Positions 1 to 5,096 of a stretch of 7,355 nt of DNA are shown here, in pieces; the stretch's first letter is position 1, and each line of letters starts with the position of its first letter. Below the pieces are notes generated by a model. That model was not told where the DNA came from. It saw nothing but the letters and a program-made list of their open reading frames with translations, and made no database searches. A program made the translations under genes and the position numbers. The stretch comes from Betaproteobacteria bacterium (GTDB taxonomy: Bacteria; Pseudomonadota; Gammaproteobacteria; Burkholderiales; SG8-41), in contig JANXRI010000428.1 in the NCBI GenBank assembly GCA_025353085.1, forward strand, positions 1-7,355, written 5' to 3'.

Positions 1-2
1 TG

Positions 3-311
3 GTCGCCGACCTGAAGCTGGTCATGGCAGATGCCGAGAAAATAATCAAACAAACGGCGAGCGCGTCGAATGAAAGTTTCGCGCTGCTCAAGGCGCGGCT
101 CGACGGCAAACTGACCGAAGCGAAAGCCAAACTGAAGGGCGCGCGTCATACCGTGGAGCAGCAAGCCCGGCAGTCAACGTCAGTTGCGCAAACCTACGTG
201 AAAGCCAACCCGTGGCAATCCGCCGCGCTGGCGATAGCGGCAGGGATAGTTTTGGGATTCTGCCTGGGCCGCCAGACTGCAGCCGACGCCTCGCGCGTGC
301 CGCTTGAATAA
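3..311 (+). CDS. DUF883 family (ElaB/YqjD-like) membrane-anchored protein, 5' end cut by window
   Basis: The reading frame is open from the window edge, so the gene starts upstream. The first visible in-frame ATG (24) lies inside the conserved stretch LVMADAEKIIKQTA, which makes it unlikely to be the true start. About 102 residues are visible. They form a long charged amphipathic helix rich in Lys, Ala and Glu, followed by a short C-terminal hydrophobic segment (about NPWQSAALAIAAGIVLGFCL) with the Gly-rich pattern and final GRQ usual for this family. Members are inner-membrane proteins of about 100 residues. In E. coli, YqjD and ElaB associate with ribosomes and are made in stationary phase. 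Role here is inferred from family only. The stop overlaps a possible small ORF. The commonly adjacent YqjE-type holin-like gene is not seen downstream. Confidence 0.88.
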   Translation, partial: VADLKLVMADAEKIIKQTASASNESFALLKARLDGKLTEAKAKLKGARHTVEQQARQSTSVAQTYVKANPWQSAALAIAAGIVLGFCLGRQTAADASRVPLE

Positions 312-519
312 GCCTGGCAGGTTACGCACAAAACTCTATATGATCGGCGCGGTAGTCGCCAGTTGCGCACTCGCGGCGTCGGTAATCGTAATGCGCGCGC
401 GCATGCGTTCAAGCGCCGAGCTTCGGCTCCAGCAGGAGGACGATCTGCGGACATGGGTAGGCGAAGGTGGCAAGCCGGCGCCGGTCGGCGTGACCGCCCA
501 CCCCGCCCACCCGCTGTAA
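304..519 (+). CDS. possible small one-helix membrane peptide, unrecognised
   Basis: A 71-codon ORF that starts at TTG 304 and overlaps the end of the DUF883 gene by 8 bases. An alternative ATG at 340 would give 59 residues. I do not recognise the product. It has a basic N-terminus (NKPGRLRTK), one hydrophobic helix (about YMIGAVVASCALAASVIVM), then a charged, Arg/Glu-rich tail ending in Pro/His-rich sequence. That layout fits a small inner-membrane protein with a cytoplasmic C-terminus. No good Shine-Dalgarno sequence precedes either start, so expression would rest on coupling to the upstream gene. The hydrophobic helix and the position right after a DUF883 gene are the only support. It could be a chance ORF in GC-rich DNA. 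Confidence 0.42.
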   Translation: MNKPGRLRTKLYMIGAVVASCALAASVIVMRARMRSSAELRLQQEDDLRTWVGEGGKPAPVGVTAHPAHPL

Positions 520-566
520 GCCTGCGTCGGCTGCACACTTTGGTTATATACGCTTCAGGAAAATTC

Positions 567-635
567 ATGAAACCCGCGTTACTGAAGGAAGTATCTAAAA
601 CGCGGTCATCGCTGCGCGAACGATTCACAGCGTGA
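567..635 (+). CDS. 22-residue ORF just upstream of the transglutaminase gene
   Basis: A short ORF that reads MKPALLKEVSKTRSSLRERF then TA. An AGGA at 557-560 is spaced 6 bases from its ATG, a better ribosome-binding context than the next gene has. It ends 10 bases before the transglutaminase start at 646. The peptide is basic and could be helical, and I do not recognise it. It may be a small protein or a leader ORF that feeds ribosomes to the downstream gene by coupling. With only 22 codons, chance is a real alternative. Confidence 0.3.
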   Translation: MKPALLKEVSKTRSSLRERFTA

Positions 636-645
636 GCGCTCGCCC

Positions 646-1527
646 ATGATCAGACTCAAGTTTTCAATCGCCCTCAAATATGAGGTCGTCGATTTTGCGA
701 GCGACTTCATTTTCAACATCCACGCCGCGCACACGCGCTGCCAGACGGTGGTTAATGAAGCACTGAATCTGAGCCAACCGGTCGAGCCGGTCGTTTATAT
801 CGACCCCACATATGGCACCCGCTTCATGCGGCTTAAAGCCGAACCCGGCGTGCTCACCGTGCGCTACGACGCGACCGTCGATAGCGCCCATCACATGGAG
901 TCGCCGGCGCGCATTGCCGAAGTGCCGATCGCGCAGTTGCCGCCGGATGTGCTGCCGTACTTATACCCAAGCCGCTATTGCCAGTCCGACCGCCTGCACT
1001 GGTTTGCCTCGCGAGAATTCGGTCATTTGCGGCAAGGTTATTGGCGGGTGCAGGCGATCCTCGATTGGGTCCGCCATCGCACCAAGTTCTTGTCCGGCAG
1101 TTCGAATAGCAGCACGTCCGCGGTCGACACGTTGATCGAGCAGGTCGGCGTTTGCCGCGACTTTGCGCATCTGATGATCGGACTGTGCCGCGCCGTCAAC
1201 ATCCCCGCCCGTTTCGTCACGGGCATCGACTACGGCGCCGACCCCGCGCTGGGCCCGACCGATTTCCACGCTTATGTCGAAGCGTATCTGGGCAGGCGCT
1301 GGTACTTGTTCGATCCCAGCGGGGTGTCGCCACCGATGGGGCTGGTCAGACTCGGTACCGGGCGGGATGCCGCCGATGTGTCGTTCGCGACGATGTTTGG
1401 CACCATCAACTCTTATCAACCATTGATTGCGATCGAGGCGATAAACGATCCCGCGAACGGTTTCATGACACCGCGGTTCTGTCAGGAAGCGATCTCCTCG
1501 CACGCCGATTTCGCGACGGTTCAATAA
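646..1527 (+). CDS. transglutaminase-like cysteine hydrolase/protease
   Basis: A 293-residue protein of the bacterial transglutaminase-like superfamily. An N-terminal beta-rich region (about residues 1-100), as in the family's N-terminal domain, precedes the papain-like core. The catalytic triad is visible: Cys170 in GVCRDFAHL, His208 in DFHAYVEAYL and Asp223 in WYLFDPSG, each in its usual motif. Bacterial relatives are generally thought to act as cysteine proteases or amide hydrolases rather than protein cross-linkers. The substrate is unknown here. No signal peptide or membrane helix is evident, so it is probably cytoplasmic. The ATG at 646 gives a family-like length but has no clear Shine-Dalgarno sequence. 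Coupling to the 22-codon ORF ending at 635 may help. The gene looks intact, unlike the two large genes after it. A 59-base gap separates it from the CheB-CheR gene. Confidence 0.9.
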   Translation: MIRLKFSIALKYEVVDFASDFIFNIHAAHTRCQTVVNEALNLSQPVEPVVYIDPTYGTRFMRLKAEPGVLTVRYDATVDSAHHMESPARIAEVPIAQLPPDVLPYLYPSRYCQSDRLHWFASREFGHLRQGYWRVQAILDWVRHRTKFLSGSSNSSTSAVDTLIEQVGVCRDFAHLMIGLCRAVNIPARFVTGIDYGADPALGPTDFHAYVEAYLGRRWYLFDPSGVSPPMGLVRLGTGRDAADVSFATMFGTINSYQPLIAIEAINDPANGFMTPRFCQEAISSHADFATVQ

Positions 1528-1547
1528 AGCATGTCTGCCTGCTCATT

Positions 1548-1589
1548 GGAGGTCAGTTGAAAACTCCCCCCGGGAGGGGCCGTAAAATG
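1548..1589 (+). promoter_or_regulatory. Translation start region of the CheB-CheR gene: two ribosome-binding sites and a small hairpin
   Basis: GGAGGT (1548-1553) lies before TTG 1557, and GGGAGGGG (1572-1579) lies before ATG 1587. Both starts are in the same frame. CTCCC (1564-1568) can pair with GGGAG (1572-1576) across a CCC loop, which would mask the second site. I see the sequence and the pairing; regulation is inference. ATG 1587 is the preferred start by spacing. Confidence 0.4.
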
Positions 1590-2195
1590 GGTAAACCAAA
1601 ACCGTCGCGGCCCCCACGTTCCTCGCAGCCCGCGAGCCCGGCAGCCGCGGATCATCCGCCTTTGTTTCCCATTGTCGGGGTGGGCGCCTCCGCCGGCGGA
1701 CTTGAGGCGTTCACGGAGTTGCTGAAACATCTGCCGCTCGACACCGGCATGGGGTTCGTCCTGGTGCAGCATCTCGATCCACTGCATGAAAGCGCGCTCA
1801 CGCAGCTGCTGGGGCGGGTCACTGCACTCCCGGTGCGCGAAGTCTCGAACAATTTACGAGTAAGACCCAATTGCGTTTACATCATTGCGCCTAATACCAA
1901 CCTCTCAATCGCCGCGGGAAAGCTGAAACTTCAGCCGCGCCCGAAAACACACGCGCCCCATCGCTCTATCGATTTCTTTTTAGAGTCGCTGGCGCAGGAC
2001 CAGCGCGAGCGGGCGATCGGCGTGATTCTTTCGGGCACGGCCACCGACGGCACGCTGGGACTGGAAGCGATAAAAGCCGAGGGCGGGATAACCTTTGCCC
2101 AGGATGAATCGGCCCGTTACGATTCGATGCCGAGCAGCGCCGTGGCGGCGGGCTGCGTGGACATTAGTAATGTCCCCGAAGAACATTGCGAATGA
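1587..2195 (+). CDS. CheB methylesterase domain fragment (N-terminal piece of the broken gene)
   Basis: A 202-codon open piece. Residues 1-192 are authentic, and the last ten (ISNVPEEHCE) come from the wrong frame. The CheB catalytic triad is complete: Ser35 in GVGASAGG, His62 in VQHLDP and Asp154 in SGTATDG. There is no receiver domain ahead of CheB, as is normal for the CheB-CheR fusions, so control must come from the other domains. I chose ATG 1587 because GGGAGGGG (1572-1579) sits 7 bases upstream. An in-frame TTG at 1557 behind a perfect GGAGGT (1548-1553) would add ten residues but has tight spacing of about 3 bases. If the frameshift is real, this piece could still fold as a nearly complete CheB domain and be made alone. 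Confidence 0.82.
   Translation: MGKPKPSRPPRSSQPASPAAADHPPLFPIVGVGASAGGLEAFTELLKHLPLDTGMGFVLVQHLDPLHESALTQLLGRVTALPVREVSNNLRVRPNCVYIIAPNTNLSIAAGKLKLQPRPKTHAPHRSIDFFLESLAQDQRERAIGVILSGTATDGTLGLEAIKAEGGITFAQDESARYDSMPSSAVAAGCVDISNVPEEHCE
2163..2163 (+). other. First frameshift site (+1 base) in the CheB domain
   Basis: The CheB frame reads GGC TGC GTG GAC (GCVD) up to 2162. From 2164 the other frame reads TTA GTA ATG TCC CCG AAG (LVMSPK). Dropping A2163 gives GCVDLVMSPKNIANELA, the normal CheB ending in this family. The site is not a homopolymer and shows no known slippery motif. Confidence 0.8.
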
Positions 2196-4110
2196 ACTCG
2201 CCCGCATTGCGAAACATCCTTATGTCGCCGGGCAACGTGGCAATCTGCTTACTCCGGAAGACGGCCGGGTGGAAAACGATCGCGGCGAGGACGATCGCGC
2301 GGAGGCGACGGCGCATGAGGACGATGAGACACCGTTGCCCTCGGGCGGACGCGGAACGCCGCGGAAAAACGCACAGCGCGCGCGCGCCGAAGCCGGGGCT
2401 ACACGCGACACAGCAGGAGTAAACGGTTTCAAGACGATTCTTCTCCTCCTGCGAAACCATTCCGGCGTGGATTTCTCGCTTTACAAGTCCGCCACCATTC
2501 AGCGGCGCATCACGCGGCGCATGGTGCTGAGCCGGAAAAATGCGCTCGCTGAGTACGCCGCTTTATTGAAGGGCAACTCCAAGGAACTGGACACGCTCTA
2601 CTCCGACGTGCTCATCAGCGTGACGAGTTTCTTCCGCAATCCAGAAGCGTTCGAGGTGCTCAAGCGCACTATCTTTCCCAAGATGCTGGAGAAGCGGAAC
2701 GACCAGCCGTTTCGTGTGTGGACGCTCGGCTGCTCCACCGGCCAGGAAGCGTATTCCATCGCCATGACGTTTATGGAAGTCGCGGAGAAGACTCCCTACC
2801 CGCGCCAATTACAGGTCTTCGCCACCGATCTGAATGAGGCGCTGCTGGATAAAGCCCGGCACGGTCTCTATGCCAAGAGTCTCGCGGATGATGTCTCGCC
2901 GGAACGGCTGCGGCGGTTTTTCGTCGAGGAGGAAGGGGGCTACCGGATTAACAAAGCGCTGCGCGAAATGGTCGTTTTCGCCCGGCAAAATCTTATCAGC
3001 GATCCGCCTTTTTCGCGCCTGGACCTTGTCAGCTGCCGCAATCTTCTGATCTATCTGGAACCGAGTTTGCAAAAGAGAGCGCTGCCCACCTTCCATTACG
3101 CGTTGAAGCCTAAGGGGTACCTGTTTCTGGGAGCATCGGAATCCATCGCCGGCTATACCGATCTCTTCGAGCCGGCGGACAAGAAGCACAAGATTTTCGT
3201 GAAGAAAGCCGCGCCGACCCATGCGTTCCATCTGCCAGTTGCCAGGGTGCGCGGCGTGCAGTCCTCACTTGGCCGAAGACCGTCCGTTCATGTCGCGCGG
3301 GAGCAAGGAGAAGCAGCGGAAGGTTTCCGCGCCGAACTCAGTGCCCAGCGCGAGGCCGACCGGATCAGCGTCAATGAGTACGCACCGCCCGGCGTGCTCG
3401 TGAGTGCTGATTTGCAAGTCCTCCAATTTCGCGGCACAACGGGTGCGTTTCTTGAACCGCCCAGCGGCAAAGCGAGCTTCGACGTGCTGAAAATGGCGCG
3501 CGAAGGTTTGATGCTGCCCTTACGGGCCGCGCTCAATAAAGCGAAGAAAGAAAACAAGACCGCGCGCAGCGGGAACGTGCGGCTTAATCAGAATGGCACG
3601 ACGCGGACGGTAACCGTGCAAGTCATTCCGCTGAAGAATATGCCGGAGCGCTGTTTTTTGATTTTGTTCGAGGAAGTAAAGGCGGCCCAAGACGTTTCAG
3701 CAGCGCCGTCCCGAAAACCGACCGGCTCTCGCGGCGGCCAGCCGACAGCCCGCCCTGCCGGCAAGCAGGAAGAGTCCTCCCGAGCAGCCGATTTGCAGCG
3801 CGACCTTGCGGAGACCCGCGAGTATCTCCAATCCGTGCAGGAACAGCACGAAGCGGCCAATGAGGAACTCCAGGCGTCCAACGAGGAAGTCCAATCCGCC
3901 AACGAGGAGTTGCAGAGCATCAATGAAGAGCTCGAAACTTCCAAGGAAGAGCTCGAGTCGACCAACGAAGAACTGACCACCGTCAACGACGAAATGACCA
4001 ATCGCAACACGGAGTTGAACCGGGTCAACAGCGATCTCTTCAATCTGCAGACTTCAACCCATCTCGTCATTGTATTGCTCAATCGCGACCTTACCATCCG
4101 CGCGCTTTAG
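2170..4110 (+). CDS. CheR methyltransferase plus PAS-like and coiled-coil fragment (middle piece)
   Basis: The authentic frame runs from 2164 (LVMSPKNIANELA, the tail of CheB) to 4101. The first ATG in true sequence is 2170, without a ribosome-binding site; an upstream ATG at 2095 would read out-of-frame CheB codons. CheR features: N-terminal helices with FKTILLLLRNHSGVDF and RRITRRM; VTSFFRNP; the SAM-binding motif GCSTGQEAYS; ATDLNEALLDKARHGLY; and ISDPPFSRLDLVSCRNLLIYL. A PAS-like domain (EYAPPGVLVSADLQVLQFRG to CFLILFEE) and a long heptad coiled coil follow. The charged linker before CheR (2236-2425) is poorly conserved-looking and Arg/Glu-rich. The final codons before TAG 4108-4110 are out of frame because of the second shift, which falls inside the next PAS domain. 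Translation would need reinitiation or frameshifting. Confidence 0.75.
   Translation: MSPKNIANELARIAKHPYVAGQRGNLLTPEDGRVENDRGEDDRAEATAHEDDETPLPSGGRGTPRKNAQRARAEAGATRDTAGVNGFKTILLLLRNHSGVDFSLYKSATIQRRITRRMVLSRKNALAEYAALLKGNSKELDTLYSDVLISVTSFFRNPEAFEVLKRTIFPKMLEKRNDQPFRVWTLGCSTGQEAYSIAMTFMEVAEKTPYPRQLQVFATDLNEALLDKARHGLYAKSLADDVSPERLRRFFVEEEGGYRINKALREMVVFARQNLISDPPFSRLDLVSCRNLLIYLEPSLQKRALPTFHYALKPKGYLFLGASESIAGYTDLFEPADKKHKIFVKKAAPTHAFHLPVARVRGVQSSLGRRPSVHVAREQGEAAEGFRAELSAQREADRISVNEYAPPGVLVSADLQVLQFRGTTGAFLEPPSGKASFDVLKMAREGLMLPLRAALNKAKKENKTARSGNVRLNQNGTTRTVTVQVIPLKNMPERCFLILFEEVKAAQDVSAAPSRKPTGSRGGQPTARPAGKQEESSRAADLQRDLAETREYLQSVQEQHEAANEELQASNEEVQSANEELQSINEELETSKEELESTNEELTTVNDEMTNRNTELNRVNSDLFNLQTSTHLVIVLLNRDLTIRAL
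3862..3996 (+). repeat. Degenerate 21-bp tandem repeat encoding seven-residue coiled-coil repeats
   Basis: Six successive 21-base units, plus a partial seventh, encode EELQASN, EEVQSAN, EELQSIN, EELETSK, EELESTN, EELTTVN and DEM. The codons differ between units, so the protein pattern is kept while the DNA has drifted. The segment is the core of the coiled coil between the CheR/PAS-like part and the tandem PAS domains. This heptad block is a known feature of the CheB-CheR-PAS family and probably acts as a helical signal linker or dimerisation rod. Confidence 0.8.
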
Positions 4111-5002
4111 CGCGCAGGCTGAAAAACAGTTCGGCCTGCTGGCCACCGACCTCGGGCGGCCCATCGGCAACGTCAGGCATAACCTTGTATTGACGGCAGC
4201 AAGCAACGCGGGCAGCCCGGCCGCGCTGGCGCTACCGGCGCCGGAGGATCTGGTGAGCGTCATCGCCGAAGTCATCAAGAGCGTGCGAGAGCGCGAATGC
4301 GAGGCGCGCGACCTAACCGGCCGCTGGTATTCGTTGCGCGTGCGTCCCTACTTTACTCTCGACAACAAGGTCGATGGCGCGGTGATGGTGCTTCTCGATA
4401 TCGACGCGTTGAAGCGCAGCGAGCAGTTTATCGCCGCCGCGCGCGACTACGCCGAGGCCATCGTCCGTAGCGCGCCCGATCCGATGTTGATTCTGAACTC
4501 CGACCTCTTCATCCAGACGTGCAGCGAGGCGTTCTACCGCACATTCAGCGTTACCGCCACGGAGTCGGAAGGCCGCCTGATATACGATTTAGGCAACGGC
4601 CAATGGAACATTCCACGGCTGCACCATTTGCTGGGTGACATTTTGCCACGCAACAGCGTCTTCAACGACCTTGAGATCACGCACGAATTCGCATCGATCG
4701 GCCGCCGCACGATGCTGCTCAACGCGCGCACGATGAGCGAGACCGCTGATCAGCCCGCGCGAATTCTCTTAGGCATCCATGACATCACCGAGCGCAGTCA
4801 GATGCAAGAAGCATTGCGCGCAAGCCACGCCGAACTGCGCTCGCATGCGGCGGAGTTGGAGCGTTTCAATCGCGTCGCGGTCGGGCGCGAGTTGCGCATG
4901 GTAGCTTTGAAGCAGGAGATCAACGAACTGCGCCGACAGCAAGGCGAGGCCGCGCGCTACCCGCTCGAATTCGAGCGCGAGGCAAAGGACACCGATGACT
5001 GA
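4070..5002 (+). CDS. Tandem PAS C-terminal fragment of the CheB-CheR-PAS protein
   Basis: The authentic frame begins at 4103 (RRFSAQAEKQFGLLATDLGR). The residues from ATG 4070 to 4102 are out of frame and that start has no Shine-Dalgarno sequence. The piece completes the PAS domain begun upstream (DLGRPIGNVRHNL ... WYSLRVRPY ... VMVLLDIDALK). It adds a second PAS (SAPDPMLILNSDLFIQTCSEAF to ILLGIHDITERSQMQEAL) and ends with a helix carrying FNRVAVGRELRMVALKQEI and RYPLEFE. That last signature is typical of the end of PAS sensor proteins of this fusion family. The stop TGA (5000-5002) is overlapped by the start of a 33-codon ORF. A gene caller would list this as a separate PAS protein, but it is the tail of the preceding gene. 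Confidence 0.75.
   Translation: MYCSIATLPSARFSAQAEKQFGLLATDLGRPIGNVRHNLVLTAASNAGSPAALALPAPEDLVSVIAEVIKSVRERECEARDLTGRWYSLRVRPYFTLDNKVDGAVMVLLDIDALKRSEQFIAAARDYAEAIVRSAPDPMLILNSDLFIQTCSEAFYRTFSVTATESEGRLIYDLGNGQWNIPRLHHLLGDILPRNSVFNDLEITHEFASIGRRTMLLNARTMSETADQPARILLGIHDITERSQMQEALRASHAELRSHAAELERFNRVAVGRELRMVALKQEINELRRQQGEAARYPLEFEREAKDTDD
4102..4102 (+). other. Second frameshift site (+1 base) in the first full PAS domain
   Basis: Frame one reads ACC ATC CGC then GCG CTT TAG (stop). Dropping one base in CCGCGCGC (for example G4102) gives ATC CGC CGC TTT AGC GCG CAG, that is TIRRFSAQAEKQF, the expected PAS continuation. The extra base lies in a CG dinucleotide run, where slippage is plausible, so the exact inserted base is not determined. 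Confidence 0.78.
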
Positions 5003-5096
5003 GACGTGGCAGTCTGCGCGACACTTGAAGAGTCCGCGCGACGAGCGGCGGCTGGCGCACGCGCTCCGGACTGAACTCGGTATGAGAAGATTATGA
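4995..5096 (+). CDS. 33-residue ORF bridging the CheB-CheR-PAS gene and the histidine kinase gene
   Basis: A small ORF, too short for ordinary gene calling. AAGGA (4985-4989) is spaced 5 bases before its ATG. Its start overlaps the upstream gene's end as ATGACTGA (4995-5002). Its stop overlaps the kinase start as ATGA (5093-5096). It fills nearly the whole 90-base gap. The product, MTETWQSARHLKSPRDERRL then AHALRTELGMRRL, is basic, probably helical, and not recognised by me. The double overlap suggests translational coupling from the CheB-CheR gene through this ORF to the kinase, whose own ribosome-binding site (GAGAAG, 5084-5089) is weak. It could be a real small protein or only a coupling relay. 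Confidence 0.5.
   Translation: MTETWQSARHLKSPRDERRLAHALRTELGMRRL

Larger units (their letters stand above)
1587..5002 (+). pseudogene. CheB-CheR-coiled-coil-PAS-PAS signalling protein, broken by two +1 frameshifts
   Basis: One gene spread over three frames. Removing one base near 2163 and one near 4102 gives a continuous 1137-residue protein. Domains in restored numbering: Pro/Ser-rich tail 1-25; CheB methylesterase about 27-210; charged linker about 216-278; CheR methyltransferase about 280-540; PAS-like about 595-700; heptad coiled coil about 733-820; PAS about 823-930; second PAS about 940-1075; and a C-terminal helix ending in the usual ALKQEINELRR...RYPLEFE signature. CheB removes and CheR adds methyl groups on glutamates of chemoreceptors. 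In this fusion family the two activities are tied to PAS sensing and usually sit next to, or fused to, a histidine kinase, as here. Domain order and motifs are otherwise normal and no other stop interrupts the gene. The lesions are therefore recent or are sequence errors. If real, no full-length product is made. Confidence 0.85.

Noticed and set aside
541..550. TATATA-like -10 box upstream of the 22-codon ORF
   Set aside because: No acceptable -35 element at 16-18 bases upstream, so it is not reported as a promoter.
363..635. 90-codon + strand ORF covering 363-635
   Set aside because: Its upstream part is Arg/Ala/Pro-rich out-of-frame sequence overlapping the 304-519 ORF. Only the last 22 codons, with their own Shine-Dalgarno sequence, are plausible.
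961..1524. Long antisense ORF (187 codons) opposite the transglutaminase gene
   Set aside because: It lies opposite a gene with a full catalytic triad and resembles no family. GC-rich genes commonly leave open antisense frames.
1152..1586. Extended N-terminus of the CheB ORF starting at 1152
   Set aside because: This stretch overlaps the intact transglutaminase gene in another frame and reads as low-information Arg-rich sequence. The CheB start is at 1587 or possibly 1557.
2155..2175. Programmed frameshifting as an explanation of the CheB/CheR break
   Set aside because: No slippery heptamer, and no rare-codon or stop-codon context of known +1 sites. The expected protein is contiguous in relatives by family knowledge, and a second unrelated shift exists in the same gene.
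3588..4097. Antisense ORF (169 codons) rich in Ser and Leu
   Set aside because: It is the mirror of the GAG/GAA-rich heptad coiled coil and shows no family features of its own.
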